A stretch of 60,675 bases of DNA from Actinocrinis sp046724665 (GTDB taxonomy: Bacteria > Actinomycetota > Actinomycetes > Streptomycetales > Catenulisporaceae). The notes beneath the pieces were generated by a model. It saw only the letters and a list, made by a program, of their open reading frames with translations, was not told the origin of the DNA and searched no databases. Each line of letters begins with the position of its first letter. Position 1 is the stretch's first letter. The stretch covers positions 1 to 60,675 of the forward strand of contig JBKOWZ010000195.1 of assembly GCA_046724665.1 (NCBI GenBank), in the 5' to 3' direction. Shown piece after piece: positions 26,399 through 34,721 of the stretch. A program made the position numbers and the translations under genes.

Positions 26399-27269
26399 CT
26401 CGATACTCCTCGACCTCGCGCGGCCGTCGGAGACTCGGCCGGCTTTCCACAACGGATCGCTGAACCCTTGGAACGGCGGCGATCACGTCCGACAACAATC
26501 GGGAGCGCGCCCAAAACCACCCTTTGTAGGCAGGCGGATACGGTGTATCGTCAAGGTGACGCAGTGACCGCTGCACGTGGGAGAGAGTTCGGGCTCTGCT
26601 GTGCGTCCCGGGCGCGCTAGGGCGGTGCGGAAACGCACCGCGGAGAGGGGAGAGCGAACATACTCCTCCAGTGGGAATCGGCAGACATACGAAAGCCGGG
26701 TTCTCAGAGCGACCCGGCGACTCGGAAACGCATTGTTTCGCCACCGAGTCTTTCATGCATCGTTGCAGATGCACGTGCGCACGCAGTCACCCTTTCGAAG
26801 TGAGTCACCGTTGTGGCGTGGCGGAAAGTTGTCGCCCGTGGCTCGAATCCCGCGCGACCTCGGCATAAATAGCACTGACAAGCCCGCAGTTCAGTGGCAT
26901 CTGGATATTGATACCGATCCCCATGTCGCCACCGTCGGGCCGAGAAGCGGGTAATTCGCCCAAGACTAAGAAAAACCACTGAATCCGGATGTCACGAAAC
27001 GGATGCGAAGGCGTCGCGATTCGGTGCTTCCGCCTGAAGCGCGGCGTTGGATCACTCGTCCGGAGTGAATCGCGATTCTGGCATACAAGATTCTCCGCCG
27101 CGCGGGCTGTGCCACATTTCCGCCGCCACTGCACGGCCCCGCCCCGAATTGCCGAGGTCGCCCCGCATCTGGGGCGCGGTTCGGCTGCCCGCTCGACCAC
27201 GGCCGAAAGTTGAGTCGGTCGTTCGCCGTCACGACGCCCCGTAGCGCTGCCGCATTACCGTGTCCGGCC
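26399..27269. other. Long gene-free region upstream of Cascade locus 2
   Basis: These 871 bases contain no convincing gene and are less GC-rich than the neighbours. They lie between the divergent OrfA-like frame and cas8e, so they should hold the locus 2 promoter. Visible features are a compact GAAA-loop hairpin (26623-26640) and a stretch near 26850 resembling a tRNA T-loop that does not fold. Unannotated RNA or remnants of lost genes are both possible. Confidence 0.5.
26623..26640 (+). ncRNA. GAAA-tetraloop hairpin, possible structured RNA
   Basis: CGGTGCG-GAAA-CGCACCG forms a seven-base-pair perfect stem closed by a GNRA tetraloop, a stable RNA motif. It is followed by the purine-rich GAGAGGGGAGAG. 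It is not followed by a T run, so terminator function is unlikely. It may be part of a leader or small RNA; the evidence is only the hairpin itself. Confidence 0.25.
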
Positions 27270-28787
27270 ATGGTCTCGGTTCGGCACTCATACGATCTGC
27301 TGACGCAGCCCTGGATTCCGGTGATCGGCTCCGACGGCGAGTCCCGGCGCCTCGGGCTGGCGCAGCTGCTGCGCGACGCCGCCTCGCTGCGTGGGCTCGG
27401 CGGCGTGCCTCCGGTGCGCGTCGCCGTACTGCGTCTCGCCGTTGCGGTGCTGCGAGACGCGATGGGTCACGGCGCGATCGACGAGGCGTGGTGGCGCACC
27501 AGCTGGGAGACCGAGAAGCTGCCGGATGACGTCGTGGCCGACTACTTGTCCAGGTACCGTTCCCGGTTCGACCTGTTCTCCCCGACGCACCCCTTTCTCC
27601 AGGATCCCTCGTTGCGCGGCGATCGGACGGCAGTGCGGTCGGTGGCCGAGCTGACGCCGCATCTGCCCAAGGGCAACAACGCGACCCTGATCCACCGCAC
27701 GACAGACCTGGACGGACCGAATCCGGTGCGTTTCAGCATTGCCGACACGGCCTGCTGGCTCGTGTCCATGCACGCACACATCCGACCAGGAGTGACCGTG
27801 TCCCGGTACGCCGCGCGCCCCGGCAAGGTGTCCGGTCGTGCCGGCATGCTGCTGGGCCGGCTGCTTGCCGTGCCGGTCTGCGAGAACCTGGCGCGCACCC
27901 TGCTGCTCAACCTGCCGCGCGCCGCGCGTGACCCGCTCGATCTGCCCGCCTACCGCGCCGCCGAAGCGGTGCGCCACGGCCACGAAGCCTGCGGGCCGGT
28001 CTGCCTGCTGACCTGGACCAGCCGCCACGTACTGGTCCTGCCGGACGAGCACGGCAGCGTGACGGCGGTGAAGGTCGCCGCCGATCGGCACGTCGATCCG
28101 CTCGTCCCGCGCGAGATTCAGGCCTCGTACGACCCGCACCTGCTGGCCGGCCCGGCGGTGAACGTCGTCAACGGCTGGACGCTCGAGAGGGCGTCACGCT
28201 GCCGCACGCCGCTTGCCGACACGGCGGTGGTCGCCCGGCGCATCGGGTCGCCGGCTCCGGGAAGCGCCCTACCCGCGGCGGTGGCCGCGGCTGCGACGCA
28301 CCGGTCCGTGCGGATCTGCGTATACGGGCTCGCTGCCGAGTCGAGCGCGAAATACACGGATTGGACCATGAACAGCGTCCCCTGCGTCAGCCATGATTCG
28401 ATCGCGGCCGCCGCCGAAGCCGCCCAGCTGGCCGCGGACACCGCCGGCGCGACCGCGGCGGCGCTCACCGGTATCGACAACCGATCCGGAGGTCCGGCTT
28501 CGGCGCGCAGGTCGGCGGCCGGTGAACGCGCGTCCGAAGACGTCTGGCGCCAACTCGACGCTCCGGGCAGGGAACTGCTCACGCGGCTGGCCGGGCGGCG
28601 CGCGACGGGTGCCGAACTGGCCAGATGGCAGCGGCTGTGCGCCGACGCGGCTCGCACGGCGATCGACCGCGTGACGTGCCACTGTGCGCGGGGTTCGAGT
28701 CGTGCCTGCGCGCACCGAGACGCCGGCTTGCGGGCCACCGCGCGCCTGGAGCGGAGCCTCGCCTCTTGCGGGGAGGCGTCCCGATGA
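27270..28787 (+). CDS. cas8e: Cas8e (Cse1/CasA), Cascade large subunit (locus 2)
   Basis: A 505-residue Cse1, a clear paralogue of the protein at 4989-6491. It shares YDLL.QPWIPV, YLSRYRSRFDLFSPTHPFLQD, SVAEL.PHLPKGNNA and LLTWTSRHVLVLP. The Ala-rich segment near residue 390 is also shared, but the C-terminal 40 residues differ and are Arg/Cys-rich. In standard systems it reads the PAM and docks Cas3; no cas3 is found in the window. The ATG is chosen by alignment with the paralogue. The stop overlaps the cse2 ATG. Confidence 0.94.
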   Translation: MVSVRHSYDLLTQPWIPVIGSDGESRRLGLAQLLRDAASLRGLGGVPPVRVAVLRLAVAVLRDAMGHGAIDEAWWRTSWETEKLPDDVVADYLSRYRSRFDLFSPTHPFLQDPSLRGDRTAVRSVAELTPHLPKGNNATLIHRTTDLDGPNPVRFSIADTACWLVSMHAHIRPGVTVSRYAARPGKVSGRAGMLLGRLLAVPVCENLARTLLLNLPRAARDPLDLPAYRAAEAVRHGHEACGPVCLLTWTSRHVLVLPDEHGSVTAVKVAADRHVDPLVPREIQASYDPHLLAGPAVNVVNGWTLERASRCRTPLADTAVVARRIGSPAPGSALPAAVAAAATHRSVRICVYGLAAESSAKYTDWTMNSVPCVSHDSIAAAAEAAQLAADTAGATAAALTGIDNRSGGPASARRSAAGERASEDVWRQLDAPGRELLTRLAGRRATGAELARWQRLCADAARTAIDRVTCHCARGSSRACAHRDAGLRATARLERSLASCGEASR

Positions 28788-29341
28788 CGTTCGATCCTCC
28801 GGCGGCGCGCAGCGCGCTCGTCGTGGAACTGCAACGCAGAACGGTCCGCGACGCTCCCTGGGACCGGGCCGAACTCGCGCTGTTGCGGCGAACTCTGCGG
28901 CGCCTGCCCAGGCACGCCGACCCGTATGCCGTCGCCCTGGTCGCGCCCTACTGCGGTGCGGCGCGTGACACGCCGGACGCGGCCTTGCTCACCGCGTGCT
29001 TGTGGGCCGTGTGGCACCGCGATGCGACAACGGTCGAAAGCGATTGGAATCTGGGACACGCACTGCGCGCGCTGCCGTACGCGAACGGAGAGCGGGCGTG
29101 GCGCAGCCTCTGCGCCACGACGGACGCCACGCTGCCTCAACGCATGACGAACATCGTGGCGGACCTCGCCGACTACGGCGTCGCCACCGACTGGCACCGG
29201 CTCCATCGCGACCTGCGCTCCTGGTACCAGGGCTTCCATCACCCCGTGCTCAGACGGTGGTTCACCGGACTGTTCGGCCCCGCGCCGTCCCGAAGCGCGG
29301 CTCCACCGTTGCCGAGCCACTCGGAGGTGTCATCATCATGA
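28784..29341 (+). CDS. cse2: Cse2 (CasB/Cas11e), Cascade small subunit (locus 2)
   Basis: A 185-residue Cse2. It aligns along its whole length with the locus 1 protein, for example ELALLRRTLRRLPRH and TDWHRLHRDLRSWYQG, ending in RRWFTGLFGP plus a variable tail. It would contribute the small-subunit dimer that holds the displaced strand. Start and stop both overlap the neighbouring cas genes by four bases, so stoichiometry is probably set by translational coupling. Confidence 0.93.
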   Translation: MTFDPPAARSALVVELQRRTVRDAPWDRAELALLRRTLRRLPRHADPYAVALVAPYCGAARDTPDAALLTACLWAVWHRDATTVESDWNLGHALRALPYANGERAWRSLCATTDATLPQRMTNIVADLADYGVATDWHRLHRDLRSWYQGFHHPVLRRWFTGLFGPAPSRSAAPPLPSHSEVSSS

Positions 29342-30552
29342 CCGTCATCGACCTGCACATCCTCCAGGCGTATCCGCCGAGTCTGTTGAACCGCGACGAG
29401 ATGGGCCAGCCGAAGACGATCGTGTTCGGAGGCACGACACGCACTCGTGTCTCCTCGCAGTCCCTCAAACGCGCCCAGCGCCTGTACGCCACGCAACATG
29501 CTCTGGTGCCTGCGGACAACGTGGCGACACGTACCCGGCATCTGCCTTCCATGCTGGCCGATCGCCTCATCGAGCAGCATGGCCTTTCCGCGCGGGACGC
29601 CTTGACGCTCGCGGTCAACACCGTGTGGGGGATGGGCCTGCTCAACACCTCAGGGGATGCCCGCCGCACGACGGTTCTGCTGTTTCTCGGCGCCGGCGAA
29701 ATCGACTCCATCGCCGCGACCGTCGCCGCGCGCGGCGAAGAACTGCTCGGCTGGGCCGTCGATCCCGACGACATCGGCGTCGCGACGACCGCCGCGGACA
29801 CCCCTGTGCAGCGGCCACGCGGCGGTAAGGACCGCAAGGCCGCCTGCCCCGTCGTCTTCCGGGACCTCGGCAGGCACCTTCTCGGCACGATGGATCCGAC
29901 CGGCGTGGTCGATGTCGCGCTGTACGGCAGATTCCTGGCCGAGGACCATCGGATGGACGTGGACGGCGCCGCCAGTACCGCGCACGCGTTCTCGGTCGGC
30001 GAGCATCGGCTCGAGTTGGACTACTACACGGCCGTAGACGACTTGGAGCAGCGCAGCGCGGGATATCTCGACACGGCGTCGCTCACCGCTCCGCTGCTCT
30101 ATCGGTACTCGTACTTGGACATGGGGGCACTGCTCGCGAACGTCGGCGGCAACGCGGCGCTGGCACCGATGGCGGCCACCGCCTGGCTGACAGCCGCACT
30201 GCACGCCGTACCGCGAGCGAAGAGCGCGTCCACCGCGCCGTCCACCCGGCCGCTGTTCGCCCTAGCGGTGGTACGCGACGATCAGGCGTTGTCCTTAGCC
30301 AACGCGTTCCTGCGGCCGGTACGCGTGACGCGTACGTCCGACGAAGGCCAAGAGGGAGTCGCTGCTCTGGCCCGGCACTGGCGACAGTACGGTGACGTGT
30401 ACGGACACGACGGCGTGCTCGCGGCGTACTACCTGTACGTCGGCGATCCAACGGACCTGCCGCCAGATCTGCCCGGCAAGGCGATGTCCGCCGCCGCATT
30501 CGTGACGCACAGCGTTACCAGCGCCCTGGCACCCGAGACGGTCCCGCTGTGA
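29338..30552 (+). CDS. cas7e: Cas7e (Cse4/CasC), Cascade backbone (locus 2)
   Basis: A 404-residue Cas7 starting MTVIDLHILQAYPPSLLNRD, nearly identical to locus 1 at the N-terminus and highly similar throughout (RTRVSSQSLKRAQR, NTVWGMGLL, DVALYGRFLAEDHR). No internal stop or frameshift is seen. It would bind the crRNA spacer as a filament. The ATG overlaps the cse2 stop and the gene ends in a GTGA overlap with cas5e. Confidence 0.95.
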   Translation: MTVIDLHILQAYPPSLLNRDEMGQPKTIVFGGTTRTRVSSQSLKRAQRLYATQHALVPADNVATRTRHLPSMLADRLIEQHGLSARDALTLAVNTVWGMGLLNTSGDARRTTVLLFLGAGEIDSIAATVAARGEELLGWAVDPDDIGVATTAADTPVQRPRGGKDRKAACPVVFRDLGRHLLGTMDPTGVVDVALYGRFLAEDHRMDVDGAASTAHAFSVGEHRLELDYYTAVDDLEQRSAGYLDTASLTAPLLYRYSYLDMGALLANVGGNAALAPMAATAWLTAALHAVPRAKSASTAPSTRPLFALAVVRDDQALSLANAFLRPVRVTRTSDEGQEGVAALARHWRQYGDVYGHDGVLAAYYLYVGDPTDLPPDLPGKAMSAAAFVTHSVTSALAPETVPL

Positions 30553-31235
30553 CCGCGACGCTGCTGTTGCGTTTCGACGGGCCGTTGCAGGCCTGGAGCG
30601 TCACAGCCTTCGCGGACCGGCCGACCCAGCCGTTTCCCACCAAGTCGGGCATCGTCGGCCTGCTGGCCAACGCCTACGGCCGCGAGCGGGACGAGAAGAT
30701 CGACGATCTCGTGGCGCTCTGCATGGCGGTGCGCGCCGACGAGGCCGGCTGGCCGCTGATCGACTTCCAGGTCGCGGGCAGTGACGGCTGGCGGTCCGCG
30801 GACGGTCGCCTGCACACCGAGTCCGTCAAGATGCGCCGGAAGGGCTTCCTTTCGGACGCCGTCTTCACCGCCGCGCTCACCGGCGCGGACGAGGTGATCG
30901 AGCGCACCGCGGCGGCCGTCGCGCGTCCCGCGCGCCCGCTGTTCCTCGGCCGGCGCTGCTGTCCGCCGGCGGCGCCCCTCCTCATCGGGATCTCGAGCCT
31001 GCCCGCGTTGGACGCGCTCGCGGCGGTGCCCTACCAAGGGCATCGCAGCGAGCCTCCGGCCCGGTTTCTCGTCGCCGCCGACGCCGCCGATGGCGAGGAC
31101 TGGCAGGATCTGCCGATCAGCTTCGCCGCCGAACTGCGGGAGCACCGCTCACGGCTGGTCAGCGTATTCGAACTTGAATACACGGCGCCCGCGGCGCCCG
31201 TGGCGGGCATTGACCACGCGGACATTTCACGGTGA
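30549..31235 (+). CDS. cas5e: Cas5e, Cascade subunit (locus 2)
   Basis: A 228-residue Cas5 of type I-E that begins directly with the core (VTATLLLRFDGPLQAWSV), followed by FADRPTQPFPTKSGIVGL. It lacks the T/N/P-rich N-terminal extension of the locus 1 protein. FLGRRCCPPAAP and YQGHRSEPPARFLV are conserved between the two. The GTG start overlaps cas7e. The stop is 16 bases before the cas6e GTG. Confidence 0.94.
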   Translation: MTATLLLRFDGPLQAWSVTAFADRPTQPFPTKSGIVGLLANAYGRERDEKIDDLVALCMAVRADEAGWPLIDFQVAGSDGWRSADGRLHTESVKMRRKGFLSDAVFTAALTGADEVIERTAAAVARPARPLFLGRRCCPPAAPLLIGISSLPALDALAAVPYQGHRSEPPARFLVAADAADGEDWQDLPISFAAELREHRSRLVSVFELEYTAPAAPVAGIDHADISR

Positions 31236-31251
31236 TCGAACGGCTGTCGCA

Positions 31252-31884
31252 GTGATCGAACGAGTTTGGATTTCCCGGCTACAGCTGAACGCGCGGCACG
31301 CGGACGTCGCGGGTGCGCTCAGGGATGCGCAGGCCCTTCACGCACTGACGATACGTTGTCTTCCCCCGGGCATGCGGCGCGTGGAGGCGAACCTGCTGCA
31401 CCACGTGAACCTGAGAACCGGAGTCCTCATCGTGCAGAGCAGCGTTCAGCCCCGCTGGCCGGAAACAGCAGCCTTCGACGCGCGGGTGAAGGAGATCACC
31501 GCCTTCGTCGCGGGGCTCGCCCCGGGCGACACGCTGCGCTTCACGGTGCGAGCCGTGCCCATGCGGCGGTGCAGCGCCAGCCTGCGCGACGGCACGGCGA
31601 TGAAAGCGCCCGGAGAGCACGCGCTGCGCACCGACGCGGAGCGGATCGCCTGGATCGAACGGCGCTTCGGCGCCGCGCTCGTGCTCACCGCGCCACCGTG
31701 CGTCAGCCTCGAGCCCGACCGGGTCGGTTTCCGGCAGGGAAGCCGCTTCGGCCACCGTCCCACGGCCTTCGGCGGCGTCGCCGAGGTCGTCGATGCGGAC
31801 GCGCTGCGGGAGCTGATCGTCAAGGGCGTCGGGCGGGCCAAGTCCTACGGCAACGGGCTGCTGATGCTGGGCCGTGTGCCATAG
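31252..31884 (+). CDS. cas6e: Cas6e (Cse3/CasE), crRNA-processing endonuclease
   Basis: A 210-residue Cas6e, which cuts pre-crRNA at the base of the repeat hairpin and stays bound to it. It has the start VIERVWISRLQLNARH, a candidate catalytic His30 in DAQALHAL, and the C-terminal glycine-rich loop GVGRAKSYGNGLLML typical of the family. The GTG at 31252 is inferred from the family N-terminus. It is the only cas6 in the window, so it may serve both loci. The array starts a few bases after its stop. Confidence 0.92.
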   Translation: MIERVWISRLQLNARHADVAGALRDAQALHALTIRCLPPGMRRVEANLLHHVNLRTGVLIVQSSVQPRWPETAAFDARVKEITAFVAGLAPGDTLRFTVRAVPMRRCSASLRDGTAMKAPGEHALRTDAERIAWIERRFGAALVLTAPPCVSLEPDRVGFRQGSRFGHRPTAFGGVAEVVDADALRELIVKGVGRAKSYGNGLLMLGRVP

Positions 31885-31890
31885 GACGGC

Positions 31891-32158
31891 ACTGACCCCG
31901 CGGGAGCGGGGATCGATCCACGGTCCAGATGCCGATAGAGTCAGGCGTGAAGTATGCCCCGCGCTCGCGGGGATCACTCAAGGTTCATGTCGAACAGCGG
32001 TACCGGCATTCGGCCCTACACGTGTGGAAAACGTGCGCTCCGGGGGCGGCCTGGCGTGACGGGACCTGCGCCGGCCCCGGAGCACGGGGATCACTCAATG
32101 GGGAACGTAAAGCGCCGAAGCACCGCTCGGCCCCGCGTGTGCGGGGAGAAACCGAACC
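31891..32158 (+). CRISPR. Degenerate CRISPR array 2, type I-E-like
   Basis: Copies of a CCCCGC...GCGGGGAT repeat have their CCCC at 31897, 31957, 32075 and 32131. A strongly decayed copy fits the register at about 32014 (CCCTACACGTGTGG). The spacing is about 57-61 bases, the type I-E period. The first, second and fourth still share GGGGATC(A/G); the last ends GGGGAGAAACC. Stem halves vary and the third copy has lost its G run. It lies directly downstream of cas6e on the coding strand, giving four short spacers at most. Confidence 0.8.
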
Positions 32159-32197
32159 ACGGCACTGAGAACGCAAGGTCTGCGCCACTGTTCCAGG

Positions 32198-33007
32198 TTG
32201 TCGAATCAGTGGTATTCCACCTCTGTGCAGGCAAGCGGAAGTCCCGGGGCCGATCGGTCGGCGGGCGGGATACATCGGTGGCCCTTGGAGCTCAGGACGG
32301 GCATCGTCCTGGCGGTTCTCCGGCGCAAGGCATCGCCGGCCGAGGCCGCCGCGCGCAGCGGCGCCACCGAAGCAGAGATAGCCGACTGGATCCGCCGGTT
32401 CGTCGAGGCCGGCGCGGCCGGCTTGCGGCGAAGCGGCCAGTGGGAGCGCGGGCTCGACGAGCCTGCCGCGCCCGAAGGTTCGCGCGCCGTGGCCGAGCTG
32501 CTGGCCGAGAACCGGACGCTGCGAGCAGCCCTGCGTGAAACGCGCGGCAGCGCGCTGCTGTGGCAGGCGATGGCGGGCGGCACCCTCGGGCCCCTGCGCG
32601 AGCTTGAGATGATCCGCGAAGACGCGGCGATGCCGGTCTCAAGGTTTTGTCACATCGTCGGCATCCCGCGCAGGTCCTACTTCCGCCGCCTTGCCCGCAT
32701 GAGATCCGGCGGCGACGTCGCCGGCAGGGGCGCGGTGGCGCCGTCCGTCCAGCTGTGCGCGCCGATCATCGTTCCGTACCTGGCGCGGTGGCCCGAATAC
32801 GGTCACCGCCGAATCCATGCCCTGATGCTCAGCGACGGGCACATCACGTCGCCGTCTACCGTGCTGCGCGCGATGCGTCTGCTGCGCCGGTCGGGACGCG
32901 CGGTCGGTGCGGACCCCGTCCGAGACGGCGAACGGTCCGCTTCAGATCCCGGCGCAGTGAAAAGTGCGGCGCACGGCGACGCCGTCCCGGCTCCGCCCCA
33001 GGTCTGA
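32198..33007 (+). CDS. Transposase-derived HTH protein, DDE domain absent
   Basis: A 269-residue frame equal to a fusion of the OrfA and OrfB N-terminal parts seen at 26398-25776. A helix-turn-helix region (ASPAEAAARSGATEAEIADW) is followed by a Leu-rich linker. It continues with MIREDAAMPVSRFCHIVGIPRRSY, then WPEYGHRRIHALMLSDGH and TSPSTVLRAMRLLRR, ending with a basic/low-complexity tail. It lacks the rve/DDE catalytic core and ends at almost the same point as the other copy. Start is uncertain: TTG at 32198, or a TTG near 32284 that fits the homologues better. It may be a domesticated DNA-binding protein next to the Cascade operon. Confidence 0.65.
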   Translation: MSNQWYSTSVQASGSPGADRSAGGIHRWPLELRTGIVLAVLRRKASPAEAAARSGATEAEIADWIRRFVEAGAAGLRRSGQWERGLDEPAAPEGSRAVAELLAENRTLRAALRETRGSALLWQAMAGGTLGPLRELEMIREDAAMPVSRFCHIVGIPRRSYFRRLARMRSGGDVAGRGAVAPSVQLCAPIIVPYLARWPEYGHRRIHALMLSDGHITSPSTVLRAMRLLRRSGRAVGADPVRDGERSASDPGAVKSAAHGDAVPAPPQV

Positions 33008-33161
33008 TCCGGTCGCCCGGTGCGGCCGGCCACCCAAATCATTGTACGAATACTGATCTATCCCGGTTGTGTCGCCGTGACCATCGCCGGGTGGGCGCAG
33101 TTGCGGGGGCGAGTGGTTGGGGGTCACCCCAGCACGAACGCAACCACCTGAGAGGTCCTCA

Positions 33162-34502
33162 ATGCACGACACGGCCAAGCGCGGCGTGGTCTTCGCGGTC
33201 GCCGCCGGCGGGCTTCTGCTCGCCGGAGCGGCCCAGGCCTCCGCCGAGACGGTCACCGACGCCGCACAGCCCGGCGCCGCGACCGCCACGCAACTCGAAT
33301 CCGGTGCGGGCCGCCTGCCGAACGCCGTCCAGGCGCGTGAGAACGCCCGCGCCGCCGAACAACGGTCACAGGGTTCTACTTCGCCCGCGTTTCTCAAGGC
33401 CCGCGACGCGGCGGAACCCGCGTACTCGGCCGGCATCCTGTCCGGCAACCGCATCGACCTCCCGGTCGCGCTCTCGTTGAACCTGTGCGGGAACGGGGTC
33501 ACGCTCTTCGGCCACACGTCGGCGGCCTCGACATGCGGCACCTTGACTCCCGCGACGCAGGTCGCGGCCGAATCGGCCACCCGGCGCGGCGGTCTGCTCG
33601 CCGACAACGTCGTGCGGGCGCCCCTCACCGTCCCGGTCAACGTCTGCGGCAACCACGTCGCAGTCGCCGCCACTGCCGACTCCGGGTCGGGATCCACCTG
33701 TGTCGCCGATGCGAGCGGCACGTCAGCCGCTCAGCCGTCGATGGAGAGCGCGGTGAGCGGCAACGAGCCGGCCGTCGTGGTGGCTCGCCTTCTCGGCGGC
33801 ATGCTGTCCGCGAACGAGGTGCGGGCGCCGATCACGGCGCCGGCCAACGTCTGTGGGAACACTGTGGGCGCGGCCAGTACGAGCAGCGCGGCGGTCACGT
33901 GTTTGTCCGGCCAGAGCGCGGTCTCTTCCCCGGCCGCCGCGGCGGCGAGCGCCGGCGTTGGGAAGAACCAGCCGCAGCAGTCGAGTTCAACGGCGCTCGC
34001 CCTGCCGGCTGCCGCGGCGAACTGCCTGCTGCCCGGCGGCGCGGGCTCCGCATTGGACCTGGCCTTGAAATCACCGCAGCAGGCCGCGGCGCCCGCTGCG
34101 ATGACCCAGCCGGTCCAGGTGGCGCCGGCCTCGGCGACCGTGGCGAAGCCTGCCGCACCGGTGCCGGCCCTTCAACCCGCCGCACCTTCCTCGGCGGCGC
34201 CTGTCGGCGGGGCGGCGCACCCTAATGCGGTATCGGGGCAGAAGCCGCTGACGGCGCACCCGATGGTCGTGTGGCCGCGACCGGAATCCGTGTCGTTCAG
34301 GAACGCCGCGGCGAACGAGTCCGCGATCTCGGACCCTGTGCAGCAAGCGTCGCAGGTTCTGGCGGATCCTCCGGCCCTCGCTCAGACCGGAGCCCACATG
34401 GCCGTCCCGGCGGGCGCCGCGGCGCTCACGATGACCGGAGGTCTCGGCTTGCGCGCGCTCAGCCGACAGAGCCGCGGCGGCCGGCACTCGGTCACTGGCT
34501 GA
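33162..34502 (+). CDS. Long chaplin-like cell-wall protein with LAXTG signal
   Basis: A 446-residue secreted protein with a signal peptide (residues 1-28, AGAAQASA). Three chaplin-type domains follow at about 88-125, 143-180 and 208-247. Each has a hydrophobic lead, a CGN motif and a second Cys (C109/C125, C162/C180, C231/C247). A long Ala/Pro/Ser linker leads to LAQTG (406-410), a hydrophobic stretch and an Arg-rich tail, which is the sortase E LAXTG sorting signal of long chaplins. Chaplins form amyloid surface layers for aerial growth; classical long chaplins carry two such domains, here three. GAGAGG precedes the ATG. Confidence 0.85.
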   Translation: MHDTAKRGVVFAVAAGGLLLAGAAQASAETVTDAAQPGAATATQLESGAGRLPNAVQARENARAAEQRSQGSTSPAFLKARDAAEPAYSAGILSGNRIDLPVALSLNLCGNGVTLFGHTSAASTCGTLTPATQVAAESATRRGGLLADNVVRAPLTVPVNVCGNHVAVAATADSGSGSTCVADASGTSAAQPSMESAVSGNEPAVVVARLLGGMLSANEVRAPITAPANVCGNTVGAASTSSAAVTCLSGQSAVSSPAAAAASAGVGKNQPQQSSSTALALPAAAANCLLPGGAGSALDLALKSPQQAAAPAAMTQPVQVAPASATVAKPAAPVPALQPAAPSSAAPVGGAAHPNAVSGQKPLTAHPMVVWPRPESVSFRNAAANESAISDPVQQASQVLADPPALAQTGAHMAVPAGAAALTMTGGLGLRALSRQSRGGRHSVTG

Positions 34503-34516
34503 ACACGGGCGAGCGT

Positions 34517-34552
34517 CGCGGCCGGAGCAGGCCTGTACCCGCTCCGGCCGCG
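34517..34552 (+). terminator. Terminator after the chaplin gene
   Basis: A perfect 12-base-pair inverted repeat (CGCGGCCGGAGC/GCTCCGGCCGCG) with a 12-base loop lies 15 bases after the chaplin stop. There is no T run, as is common for actinomycete hairpin terminators. Confidence 0.65.
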
Positions 34553-34721
34553 AGCCGCGTCGGGGGGTCTTCGAGTGCCGTTCGGCGCTCGTCTCCGCAG
34601 CCGTGGACGAAGACTCCATCGGTGCCGAAGCCCCGAATCGCCGCTGGGTCGGTGAAATCCGTGGCCGTCGCGGTGGAAATCGAATTTCTAATCCGCCGGG
34701 CGGATAACTGAGAGGAATCCG

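Noticed and set aside
26811..26872. tRNA-like stretch with CTCGAATCC and a GGCGGAAAG D-arm-like part
   Set aside because: The T-stem and acceptor stem do not pair, and no anticodon arm can be drawn. At best it is a degraded fragment.
25776..33007. CRISPR-associated transposon (CAST)
   Set aside because: No TnsA/TnsB/TnsC/TniQ-like gene and no transposon ends were seen, and the nearby transposase-like proteins lack the DDE domain.
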